Below are positions 1-7,496 of a stretch of 38,745 nucleotides of DNA, in pieces. Position 1 is the first letter of the stretch. Every line of letters starts with the position of its first letter. The position numbers and the translations under genes are program-made. The notes below the pieces were generated by a model, which searched no databases, was not told where the DNA came from, and saw only the letters and a list, made by a program, of their open reading frames with translations. The stretch covers positions 1 through 38,745 of the forward strand of contig JAGXQU010000004.1 in the NCBI GenBank assembly GCA_018335895.1, in the 5' to 3' direction. The DNA is from Hyphomicrobiales bacterium (GTDB lineage: Bacteria; Pseudomonadota; Alphaproteobacteria; Rhizobiales; Xanthobacteraceae).

Positions 1-151
1 CGGGTTCCGGCTCAAGCGCGGGCTTCTCCTCCCGAACCGGCTTTTCGGCCCGCGCGCGCGTCTGCGCCTTGCGGCGCTTGAGGTTTTCGCGGAGTGCCGC
101 GGCCAGCCGGGCCTCTTTTGCGGCATCCGAGGGATTGGCCTTTTTGTTCAT
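1..151 (-). CDS. Small basic hypothetical protein, 3' end cut by window edge
   Basis: Reading leftwards from an ATG at 149-151 gives about 50 residues before the window edge. The protein begins MNKKANPSDAAKEARLAA and continues as a strongly charged Lys/Arg/Ala/Glu-rich helix with no membrane segment. It then turns Pro/Glu-rich. I recognise no named family; small proteins of this look are common in Rhizobiales but I cannot assign a function. The ORF is open to the edge, so the C-terminus is missing. There is no good purine-rich ribosome site apart from a GGGG that lies inside a hairpin ending directly upstream of the ATG (see 153-183). The clean start, the absence of stops and the plausible composition support coding, but the evidence is modest. 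Confidence 0.6.
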   Translation of the reverse strand, partial: MNKKANPSDAAKEARLAAALRENLKRRKAQTRARAEKPVREEKPALEPEP

Positions 152-152
152 A

Positions 153-183
153 AAACCCCGGTATCCCGCTCGGCCGGGGGTTT
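153..183 (-). promoter_or_regulatory. Hairpin abutting the start codon of the edge gene
   Basis: AAACCCCGG (153-161) pairs with CCGGGGGTTT (174-183), with one bulged G and a 12-nt loop. On the minus strand the hairpin ends one base before the ATG at 151. It buries the only Shine-Dalgarno-like run (CCGGGG). It could control translation, or simply be a GC-rich inverted repeat. A second small hairpin, GGGGG-CTGA-CCCCC, lies at 198-211. Confidence 0.35.
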
Positions 184-267
184 CAAGCTTTGCTTGCGGG
201 GGCTGACCCCCTATGGCAAACCCTGCCCGCTCGCGGTCGGCTTACGGCCCCTGCGATTTGCCGGAAC

Positions 268-342
<75 letters not shown>

Positions 343-473
343 GCGCCTGTTTCGATGGAATTCGTAGTTAACCAGCCGCATTGCTGCGAAATGCATCGAC
401 TGTCTTAAATTATCGACAACGACTCGCTGCGAACATGCCCGCGTAACTGTTTCTCGGGTACCGGCCGCAATCG

Positions 474-1295
474 ATGTTCGCCTCGCTCTACCGCTCCGCG
501 CCCCAGACACCGGACGAAGCTGCCTTACTTCGTGCCGCACTCCATGACGCCAATTTCGGTGTTGTCATTCTCGACGTCGAAATGCGTGCGACCTACATCA
601 ATCCAGCTTTTCGCAGGATGTGGCAGCTTCCGGATGCCAAGGCCGATGCCAATCCCGCGTTTGTTGCGCTGATGTATCACGGGCGCGACACCGGCGCTTA
701 CGATATTCCAGCAAGGAACGTGGATGTTTATGTTGCCGAGCGCGTGGCGCACGTAAAATCCGGCGACCCGCAGCCGCGCGACCTCCGGCTGCGCGACGGC
801 CGTGTCGTGCGCTTCCAGTGCGCGGCATTGCCTTCCGGCGGGCGCATGCTGAGCTATACCTACGTCACCGATATCGTGCGGCACTCCGACGAGCTCGAGA
901 CCCTCGAGGTCGCGCTGAACAGCGTCTCCGAAGGCGTGATGATTTTCGATCCGCATTTGCGGCTTCAGTTTATCAACCGGTCGGCGCTCTCAACCTGGAA
1001 ATTCGACGAAGCGTGGATCGCCACGAAGCCGACCTTCCCGGAGATGGTACGCGAGGCACGCTGGACGGGTGCGCATGCCGTTTCGCCGGAAAAACTCGAC
1101 CACTATATCGCCGCACGAATTGCGATCGTCGTGAGCGGCGACCCGCATCCTTACGAACTACGCACGACAGACGGGCGCGTGATGCGCGCGAAATGCACCG
1201 TGCTTCCCGGTGGCGGCCGCATGATCACCTATACCGACGTGACGGATCTTGTAGCCCCTGCGCTCGACACTGCCCCGGCTATCGTACCCGCTTAG
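474..1295 (+). CDS. Tandem PAS-domain protein without output domain
   Basis: This 273-aa soluble protein consists of two tandem PAS domains of the PAS_12/PAS_7 type (about residues 20-130 and 140-255). Each repeat shows the same landmarks: a GVxI(F/L)D strand, an INP/INR strand, a SGDP turn, an R(D/T)GRV strand and a closing GGRMLSYTYVTD or GGRMITYTDVTD. There is no kinase, GGDEF, EAL, HTH or methyl-acceptor domain. It is therefore most likely a stand-alone sensor or adaptor that signals by protein contact (inference). The PAS type is the same as in the hybrid kinase at 12145. The in-frame stop at 444-446 leaves ATG 474 as the only good start, although no convincing Shine-Dalgarno sequence precedes it. 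The gene's 3' end overlaps the convergent AbrB-type gene by 17 bp. The 131 bp between tRNA-Thr and this gene hold nothing I recognise. Confidence 0.85.
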   Translation: MFASLYRSAPQTPDEAALLRAALHDANFGVVILDVEMRATYINPAFRRMWQLPDAKADANPAFVALMYHGRDTGAYDIPARNVDVYVAERVAHVKSGDPQPRDLRLRDGRVVRFQCAALPSGGRMLSYTYVTDIVRHSDELETLEVALNSVSEGVMIFDPHLRLQFINRSALSTWKFDEAWIATKPTFPEMVREARWTGAHAVSPEKLDHYIAARIAIVVSGDPHPYELRTTDGRVMRAKCTVLPGGGRMITYTDVTDLVAPALDTAPAIVPA

Positions 1296-2433
1296 CGCTC
1301 TTTTTCTTTTTTCGCTTGTTGGCCTGTTTGGCCGCCCGCGCCCGCCGCGTGGGCGGAAGCGACGGCCCAGCCGCTTTACCGAGCAACGCCCGCGCGACGA
1401 ATGGCAGCGCCAGCGCGATCAGTACGAAGCGCGCGAGATGATGTGCGCCGACGAAGGCGGGATCGAGTCCGATCATGAAGGCGAGAATCGTCATCGCCTC
1501 GAGGCCGCCCGGCGCGAAGGCGACGATGGTCTTTGCCGGATTTTCTCCGGCAAGCCATGCCGCAATGAGCGCGAAGACGACGCAGACGACAAGCGCGACA
1601 ATGAATGCGCCGATCGAATCCACCAGAAGCCGCCGGATCATCGCCGCCGTCGTGCCCACGAAACGCGTGCCCGTGAAGGCGCCGAGCACCACGAAAGAAG
1701 CCAGCAGAAGCAGCGGCGGGATTCCACCCTGCACGTAGCCTGCGCCGTGCAGAACTCCGTTCACGAGCATCGGGCCGATCAGAAGGCCACCGGGCACGCG
1801 CAGACGCTCGGCGAGCAACGCAGACACAATCCCGGTGCCTGCCATCACGAGCGTGCCTTCAAGTGTTGCCGCATGAACGCCCGGGAATGCCGGGACGACG
1901 CCGGTCGAGGCCGAAAGTCCGGCTGCGAGCAGCATGCCGGGCAAGGCCGCGATCAGAAGAAAGACGCGCACGGTCTGCACGAAGGCGACCATGCGGACAT
2001 CGACCTTCGCCTCGGACGCCATGGCGAGCACGGCCGAGAGCGCGCCCGGCGCGCTCGCGTACAGCGTCTCGCGGTAATTCCACTTCGAGACGTAGTGCAG
2101 GTAGAGCATAACCGCCCCCATCGTGACGGGGAGGGACAGCACGAGCAGCGCGAGCGTGATCGGCCAGGTGCGGATACCCGCAACCGTTTCCGGCGTTACG
2201 GCGGCACCGAGCGAGATGCCGAGCACGACGAAGATGATCTTGCGCAAGAGATCCGGGACGTAAACCGGCACGCCGCTAAGCGCGAGCGCGGACACCGCGA
2301 CAAGCGAGCCCGCAAGCCACGCCGCTGGCAGATCGAAAAACGCGAACACCGCGCCACCGAGCGCGGCGAAGGCGAGCGTCAGAACTGCATTGAGAAGCGG
2401 CGGGAGACGGCGGAAGGAATCGAGAAGAGGCAT
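1279..2433 (-). CDS. AbrB-family (AbrB duplication) integral membrane protein
   Basis: This 384-aa polytopic protein has about ten hydrophobic segments in two similar halves. That matches the 'AbrB duplication' membrane family (Gneg_AbrB_dup), often misannotated as ammonia monooxygenase; it is unrelated to the AbrB DNA-binding regulator. E. coli AbrB is described as a regulator of aidB, but the true role of the family is unknown and transport is often assumed. Repeated AWLAG and GGLEAMTILA / GALSAVLAMA motifs mark the two halves. I chose the ATG at 2431-2433 (MPLLDSF), not the longer frame to 2544, because the extra N-terminus is charged and non-family-like and AGGG lies just upstream of this ATG. 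The C-terminus is a very basic tail (KQANKRKKKKSAKRVR). It lies 62 bp downstream of korB and could be co-transcribed with it. Confidence 0.88.
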   Translation of the reverse strand: MPLLDSFRRLPPLLNAVLTLAFAALGGAVFAFFDLPAAWLAGSLVAVSALALSGVPVYVPDLLRKIIFVVLGISLGAAVTPETVAGIRTWPITLALLVLSLPVTMGAVMLYLHYVSKWNYRETLYASAPGALSAVLAMASEAKVDVRMVAFVQTVRVFLLIAALPGMLLAAGLSASTGVVPAFPGVHAATLEGTLVMAGTGIVSALLAERLRVPGGLLIGPMLVNGVLHGAGYVQGGIPPLLLLASFVVLGAFTGTRFVGTTAAMIRRLLVDSIGAFIVALVVCVVFALIAAWLAGENPAKTIVAFAPGGLEAMTILAFMIGLDPAFVGAHHLARFVLIALALPFVARALLGKAAGPSLPPTRRARAAKQANKRKKKKSAKRVR

Positions 2434-2495
2434 GCACCCTGAATAACAGCGTGCAGAATGCACCGCCACTTCGCGCGGTGCATGGGTACTCGCGC

Positions 2496-3551
2496 TTACC
2501 GCAATCCCTCGTTGATCTTCTGAAGTGCGCCGCTGCCTGGGCAAAGTTCCGCGTCGGAAAGCGAATTCAGCGGCCGCTTCGTCACCCCGAGCCGGTGATG
2601 CAGGTCTTCCGAATCCGGCTCGACATATAAAAGCCCGGTGACGATCTCGCCGCGCGCGTTGTGGCGCTGGATGAAATTCATCACCGAGGTGCGGTCGGTC
2701 GGATCGTGATCTTCCGCGAGCTTCCTGAGCCGCAGCACCGAGCCGTCATGCTGGGTCACGTTGACCGTGGTGCCCGGGTCGTGATCGATGGTGATTTCCT
2801 GCCTGCCCTCCAGAAACTCGAGCGCGTTTGCCGCTTCGTTGTGCTCGCGCACGTAGTCGAAGCTCTTGGTCGAGCCCGCGTGGTTGTTGAAGGCGATGCA
2901 GGGCGAGATCACGTCGAGGAAGGCCGAGCCCTGATGGCCGATCGCGGCCTTGATGAGTTCGACGAGCTGCCGCTTGTCGCCGGAGAACGAGCGGCCGACG
3001 AACGACGCGCCTGCGATCAGCGCGAGCGACACGAGATCCATCGGGCTGTCGGGATTCGCGACCCCCTTCTTCGACTTCGAGCCCTTGTCGGCGGTCGCCG
3101 AGAATTGTCCCTTGGTGAGGCCGTACACGCCGTTGTTCTCGACGATGTAGACCATGTTGACGCCGCGCCGGATGCAATGCGCGAACTGGCCGAGGCCGAT
3201 CGAGGCGCTGTCGCCGTCACCCGAAACGCCCATATAAATCAGATCGCGGTTGGCAAGATTTGCGCCCGTCAGCACCGAGGGCATGCGGCCATGCACGGTG
3301 TTGAAGCCGTGGCTCTGACCGAGAAAATAGGTCGGCGTCTTCGACGAGCAGCCGATGCCGGAGAGTTTCGCGAGCCTGTGCGGCGGCAGGTCGATTTCGA
3401 AACAGGCCTGGATGATCGCGGCCGAAATCGAATCGTGCCCGCAGCCGGCGCAGAGCGTCGAGACCGAGCCCTCATAGTCGCGGTGCGTGAAGCCGAGCGC
3501 GTTTACCGGCAGCTTCGGGTGATGGAGTTTCGGTTTCGTGATGTAGGTCAC
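2496..3551 (-). CDS. korB: 2-oxoacid:ferredoxin oxidoreductase, beta subunit (KorB-like)
   Basis: This is the 351-aa thiamine-pyrophosphate subunit of a 2-oxoacid:ferredoxin oxidoreductase, most likely acting on 2-oxoglutarate (2-oxoglutarate + CoA + oxidised ferredoxin to succinyl-CoA + CO2 + reduced ferredoxin). Landmarks are the cluster/TPP region LCAGCGHDSI and GIGCSS, and the TPP-Mg motif GDGDSASIGLGQ followed by IVENNGVYGLTKGQ. The start is the GTG at 3549-3551 (VTYITKPKLHHP). Its G is shared with the last base of korA's TAG stop, so the two genes are translationally coupled. The open frame upstream to 4211 is a shadow inside korA. The substrate choice between 2-oxoglutarate and another 2-oxoacid is inferred from family resemblance. 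The gene is third in the minus-strand operon starting at 7242. Confidence 0.93.
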   Translation of the reverse strand: MTYITKPKLHHPKLPVNALGFTHRDYEGSVSTLCAGCGHDSISAAIIQACFEIDLPPHRLAKLSGIGCSSKTPTYFLGQSHGFNTVHGRMPSVLTGANLANRDLIYMGVSGDGDSASIGLGQFAHCIRRGVNMVYIVENNGVYGLTKGQFSATADKGSKSKKGVANPDSPMDLVSLALIAGASFVGRSFSGDKRQLVELIKAAIGHQGSAFLDVISPCIAFNNHAGSTKSFDYVREHNEAANALEFLEGRQEITIDHDPGTTVNVTQHDGSVLRLRKLAEDHDPTDRTSVMNFIQRHNARGEIVTGLLYVEPDSEDLHHRLGVTKRPLNSLSDAELCPGSGALQKINEGLR

Positions 3552-5377
3552 TAGACGGATTCCTTCAGCGAGGTCTCGAGGCCGGATTTCAGCGAAATGT
3601 CGTTCACGATGAAGCGTGCGGTCACCGGATTGCCGTCGTAATGCAGGACGGAAATCAGCTTCTGCGGGTCGACCTTGCCGGTATCGAGCAAGAGCGTCTT
3701 CAATTGCGCGTCGCGGTTCTGCTCCACCACATAGACGCGGTCGTGGTGCTTGATGAAGTCGATGACCGTGTCGTTGAACGGATAGGCGCGGATGCGCAGG
3801 CGATCGAGCAGGATATTCTTCTCGTTCAGCGTCAAAATCGCCTCGTCCATCGCGGCGGTCGAGGAGCCGAAATAGATCACGCCGTACTTGGTCGTTTTTG
3901 GCGCATCCTGTCTGATCGGCCCGGGCACCAGCGACTTCGCGGTCTCGAATTTCTTGAGTAGCCGCTCCATGTTGTCGACATAGACCGGCCCTTCCTCGGT
4001 GTAGCGCGCGTAACGGTCGCGCGAGGTGCCGCGCGTGAAGTAGGCGCCCTTGGTCGGGTGCGTGCCGGGATAGGTGCGGAACGGAATGCCGTCGCCATCG
4101 ACATCGAGATAGCGGCCGAAGTCCTTGCCCGCTTCTAGATCGGCATGGGTCATGACCTTGCCGCGATCCATTTTCTTGTTGTCGTCCCATTGCAGGGGTT
4201 CGACCAGCCATTCGTTCATGCCGATGTCGAGATCGGTCATGACGAAGATCGGCGTCTGCAGACGATCCGCGAGATCGAGCGCAAGCGACGACATTTCGAA
4301 GGCTTCCTTCGGATCGGCCGGGAACAGCAGCACGTGGCGCGTGTCGCCATGCGATGCGAAGGCCGCCGAGAGCAAATCCGACTGTTGCGTGCGCGTCGGC
4401 ATGCCGGTCGAGGGGCCGCCGCGCTGCACATCGATCAGCACCGCGGGAATCTCGGCGAAATACGCGAGGCCGATGAATTCCTGCATCAGCGAAATGCCAG
4501 GGCCGGAAGTCGCGGTGAAGGCGCGCGCGCCGTTCCAGCCCGCGCCGATCACGACGCCAATTGCAGCGAGTTCGTCTTCCGCCTGCACGATCGCGTAGTT
4601 ATTGCCGTCCTCTCCGACGCGAAGCTTCTTGCAGTAGCTTGCAAAAGCTTCCGCGACCGACGTCGAAGGCGTAATCGGGTACCAGGCGGCGACGGTCGCG
4701 CCGCCATAGACACAGCCGAGCGCCGCCGCGGCATTGCCTTCGATCAGAATGCGGTCGCCGACCGCGCTCGCGCGCTTCACCTTGAGGCCGACCGCGCCTT
4801 TGAGGTTTTTCTCAGCGTAGTCGCGGCCGATATGCAGCGCCTCGATGTTCGGCGCGATCAGCTTGTCCTTGCCCTTGTAGAGTTCCTTGATCAGTACTTC
4901 GGTGACGTCGGTCTCGATGCCGAGCAGCGCATCCAGCGCGCCGACATACATGATGTTCTTGAAGAGCTGGCGCTGGCGCGGGTCCGAATACTGCTTGTTG
5001 CAGATTTCGGTGAGCGGCATCCCGATCACCGTGATGTCTTCGCGGAATTTCGACGAGGGCATCGGCTTCGTCGAGTCGTAGAAGAGATAGCCGCCGGCAT
5101 CGATGCCTGCGACGTCCTTGTCCCAGGTCTGCGGGTTCATCGCGACCATCATGTCGTAGCCACCGCGGCGGCCGAGATGGCCCGCGCCGGAGACGCGCAC
5201 TTCGTACCAGGTCGGCAAACCCTGAATGTTCGACGGGAAGATATTGCGCGAGCCGACCGGCACGCCCATGCGGATGATGGAGCGGGCGAAGATGCGGTTC
5301 GCGCTCGCGGAGCCGGAGCCGTTCACGTTCGCAAGGCGGACGACGAAGTCGTTTATCTTTTCTACGCGCGAGAGCAT
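3551..5377 (-). CDS. korA: 2-oxoacid:ferredoxin oxidoreductase, fused gamma-alpha subunit (KorA-like)
   Basis: This 608-aa protein carries an N-terminal gamma (CoA/acceptor) domain (about 10-190) fused to the alpha pyrimidine-binding domain (about 200-440) and a C-terminal transketolase-like domain. Landmarks are the gamma-domain stretch GQGLPTWYEVRVSGAGHLGRRGG-like region near residue 50, the alpha-domain YPITPSTS, the TSGPGISLM turn and the strongly conserved QRGGPSTGMPT loop. It pairs with KorB to form the heterodimer seen in many bacteria. I chose the ATG at 5375-5377 (MLSRVEKIND) because GGAGGCG lies just before it and the longer frame to 5644 is a shadow of the upstream gene. The start overlaps the upstream gene's end by 16 bp, and the end overlaps korB by one base, so the three genes form one tightly coupled operon. 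Confidence 0.93.
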   Translation of the reverse strand: MLSRVEKINDFVVRLANVNGSGSASANRIFARSIIRMGVPVGSRNIFPSNIQGLPTWYEVRVSGAGHLGRRGGYDMMVAMNPQTWDKDVAGIDAGGYLFYDSTKPMPSSKFREDITVIGMPLTEICNKQYSDPRQRQLFKNIMYVGALDALLGIETDVTEVLIKELYKGKDKLIAPNIEALHIGRDYAEKNLKGAVGLKVKRASAVGDRILIEGNAAAALGCVYGGATVAAWYPITPSTSVAEAFASYCKKLRVGEDGNNYAIVQAEDELAAIGVVIGAGWNGARAFTATSGPGISLMQEFIGLAYFAEIPAVLIDVQRGGPSTGMPTRTQQSDLLSAAFASHGDTRHVLLFPADPKEAFEMSSLALDLADRLQTPIFVMTDLDIGMNEWLVEPLQWDDNKKMDRGKVMTHADLEAGKDFGRYLDVDGDGIPFRTYPGTHPTKGAYFTRGTSRDRYARYTEEGPVYVDNMERLLKKFETAKSLVPGPIRQDAPKTTKYGVIYFGSSTAAMDEAILTLNEKNILLDRLRIRAYPFNDTVIDFIKHHDRVYVVEQNRDAQLKTLLLDTGKVDPQKLISVLHYDGNPVTARFIVNDISLKSGLETSLKESV

Positions 5378-7242
5378 CTCGCCTCCGTCGCGTGCGTGAT
5401 TTCCAGGAGGAACTTCTGCATGTCCCACGCGCCGGTCGGGCAGCGCTCGGCGCAGAGACCGCAATGCAGGCAGACGTCTTCGTCCTTCACCAGCACACGG
5501 CTCGTCTTCAGCGGCACGGAGACATAGAGATCCTGCGTGAGGTTGTCGGCCGGCGCGCTCAGCATCTGCCGCAGGTCCGGCTCGGGCGCGTTCGGCGTAA
5601 ACGAAATGCAGTCCACCGGGCAGATATCCATGCAGGCGTCGCACTCGATGCAGAGCGGCGCCGAGAACACCGTCTGCACGTCGCAGTTCAGGCAGCGCTG
5701 CGTTTCCGCGTAGCCGAGCTTCTGGTCGAAGCCGAGTTCGACTTCGGCGCGGATGTCTTTGAGCGCGATCTTCTGGTCGCGCATCGGCACCTTGTGGCGA
5801 AGCTCGTTCGAGATGTCGTTGTCATAGCTCCACTCGTGGATGCCCATCTTCTGGCTCACGAGATTGGTCATCGGCGGCGGACGCTTCGACACGTCCTCGC
5901 CGTTGCAGAACTTGTCGATCGAAACTGCCGCATCGTGGCCGTGCGCGACCGCCCAGATGATGTTCTTCGGGCCGAACGCCGCATCGCCGCCGAAGAATAC
6001 TTTCGGATTCGTGGACTGGAAGGTGGTCTCGTTCACCTTCGGCATGTTCCACTTGTCGAATTCGATGCCGCAGTCGCGTTCGATCCAGGGAAATGCGTTC
6101 TCCTGACCGACCGCGATCAGGACGTCGTCGCATTCGAAATGCTGGTCGGGCTCGCCTGACGGAACAAGCTGGCGGCGGCCCTTGTCGTCCTGCTTCGCGA
6201 CGACCTTCTCAAACGTGACGCCTGTGAGCTTGCCGTTCTTGTGGGTGAATTCCTTCGGCACCAGGAAATTGAAGATCGGGATGCCCTCGTGCATCGCGTC
6301 TTCCTTTTCCCACGGGCTCGCCTTCATCTCGTCGAAACCCGAGCGGACGATCACTTTCACGTCGTCGCCGCCGAGACGGCGCGAGGTGCGGCAGCAGTCC
6401 ATCGCGGTGTTGCCGCCGCCGAGCACGATCACGCGCTTGCCGATTTTATCGATGTGCTCGAACGAAACATTCGAGAGCCAGTCGATGCCGATGTGGATGT
6501 TCTTCGCGGCCTCCTTGCGGCCGGGAAGTTCGAGATCGCGGCCGCGCGGCGCGCCGGAGCCGACAAACACGGCGTCGTAATTTTCCGAGAGCAGTTGCTT
6601 CATGCTGTCGATGCGGGTGCCAAAGCGCGTCTCCACGAAGCCGCGGTCGAGGATGTAGCCGACCTCTTCGTCGATGACCTCTTCCGGAAGACGGAAGCGC
6701 GGAATCTGCGAGCGGATCATGCCGCCGCCCTTCTTGTCCGCGTCGTACACCACGAGTTCGTAGCCGAGCGGCGCGAGATCGCGCACCACGGTCAGTGCCG
6801 CCGGACCTGCGCCGATCAGCGCGATCCGCTTTCCGTTTTTCTTCGCGGGTTTCGGGGGAAGCAGCGCGCTAATGTCGCTCTTGTTGTCGGCTGCGACACG
6901 CTTCAGGCGGCAGATCGCGACCGGTTCTTCCTCAACGCGGCCACGGCGGCATGCGGGCTCGCAGGGGCGGTCGCAGGTGCGCCCGAGGATTCCCGGAAGC
7001 ACGTTCGACTTCCAGTTCACCATATAGGCTTCGGTGTAGCGGCCCGCCGCGATCAGCCGGATGTATTCGGGAACAGGCGTGTGCGCGGGACAAGCCCACT
7101 GACAATCGACGACTTTATGAAAGTAAGCCGGATTGGAAATATCGGTCGGCGGCATTCCGGCAGCGTCGCCCGAATGCCCGCCGCCACTCTTACGCTTATC
7201 TGGAGCGGGTCTTTGCTCCAGCGTCTCCGTGCCCGCGCTCAT
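5362..7242 (-). CDS. GltD-like NAD(P)-FAD oxidoreductase fused to 2x[4Fe-4S] ferredoxin
   Basis: This 626-aa protein resembles the small subunit of glutamate synthase and is probably the electron-transfer partner of KorAB. Domain order: an N-terminal Fe-S domain with Cys 47, 51, 90, 94 and 98 (CQWACP, CDRPCEPAC); an FAD-binding fold (ALIGAGPAAL near 140-150); an NAD(P)-binding fold (VIVLGGGNTAMDCC near 290); the FAD-closing GGDAAFGPKNIIWAVAHG; and a C-terminal bacterial ferredoxin with two cluster motifs (CIECDACMDICPVDC and CLHCGLCAERCPTGAW). This layout would let electrons pass between ferredoxin clusters, FAD and NAD(P)H (inference). The start at 7242 is supported by AAGGAG nine bases upstream. 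It is the first gene of the operon; no GltB large subunit is present, which argues against glutamate synthesis. Confidence 0.9.
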   Translation of the reverse strand: MSAGTETLEQRPAPDKRKSGGGHSGDAAGMPPTDISNPAYFHKVVDCQWACPAHTPVPEYIRLIAAGRYTEAYMVNWKSNVLPGILGRTCDRPCEPACRRGRVEEEPVAICRLKRVAADNKSDISALLPPKPAKKNGKRIALIGAGPAALTVVRDLAPLGYELVVYDADKKGGGMIRSQIPRFRLPEEVIDEEVGYILDRGFVETRFGTRIDSMKQLLSENYDAVFVGSGAPRGRDLELPGRKEAAKNIHIGIDWLSNVSFEHIDKIGKRVIVLGGGNTAMDCCRTSRRLGGDDVKVIVRSGFDEMKASPWEKEDAMHEGIPIFNFLVPKEFTHKNGKLTGVTFEKVVAKQDDKGRRQLVPSGEPDQHFECDDVLIAVGQENAFPWIERDCGIEFDKWNMPKVNETTFQSTNPKVFFGGDAAFGPKNIIWAVAHGHDAAVSIDKFCNGEDVSKRPPPMTNLVSQKMGIHEWSYDNDISNELRHKVPMRDQKIALKDIRAEVELGFDQKLGYAETQRCLNCDVQTVFSAPLCIECDACMDICPVDCISFTPNAPEPDLRQMLSAPADNLTQDLYVSVPLKTSRVLVKDEDVCLHCGLCAERCPTGAWDMQKFLLEITHATEARCSRA

Positions 7243-7291
7243 TCGCGGAACTCCTTGTGCTTCCGGCTACCCGGCAAGGAAATACGCGCCT

Positions 7292-7309
7292 GCCGCACAT
7301 GTGTGCGGC
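7292..7309 (-). promoter_or_regulatory. 8-bp inverted repeat upstream of the kor operon
   Basis: GCCGCACA (7292-7299) and TGTGCGGC (7302-7309) are perfect arms separated by TG. They lie about 50-67 bases upstream of the operon's first ATG, in a 254-bp gap that is otherwise AT-richer and holds no gene. It could be an operator for a dimeric repressor or a 5'-leader hairpin. On the plus strand it is followed by GGCGGGTTTT, so it could also resemble a terminator, but no plus-strand gene ends there. Confidence 0.4.
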
Positions 7310-7450
7310 GGCGGGTTTTCCTTCGACTTCACTTGAATTCAGCAAGGCGATTCCAGCCCGATTTTCTTTTTCTATTTCGTCATTCGATTTCTAGCATAAC
7401 CAATTCCGGGCCAGTGCCCACTTTGTATTTCGTATTATGCGCAGGAGCGT

Positions 7451-7471
7451 GATTGCTGCGATGCAGCAATC
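7451..7471 (-). terminator. Hairpin downstream of the aminotransferase gene
   Basis: GATTGCTGC (7451-7459) and GCAGCAATC (7463-7471) form a perfect 9-bp stem with a 3-nt loop, 26 bases past the stop of the minus-strand aminotransferase. No T-run follows on the minus strand, so it may be a transcript-end stabilising hairpin or a weak or Rho-assisted terminator. Confidence 0.4.
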
Positions 7472-7496
7472 AGGTGCGGGCCTGCGGCCGGGTTCG

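Noticed and set aside
1279-2433. Ammonia monooxygenase
   Set aside because: A common misannotation of the AbrB-duplication membrane family; no amo-type metal ligands or partner subunits are present.
1438-2442. Plus-strand frame of 334 codons opposite the AbrB-type gene
   Set aside because: Shadow; highly charged repetitive translation while the minus strand encodes a coherent polytopic membrane protein.
5362-7242. Glutamate synthase small subunit (gltD) proper
   Set aside because: A C-terminal double ferredoxin is fused, no gltB lies nearby, and the gene overlaps korA; a role as electron-transfer partner fits better.
7373-7440. Sigma-54 promoter upstream of the kor operon
   Set aside because: A TGGCCC stretch is present but the GC dinucleotide is not at the required spacing from GG.
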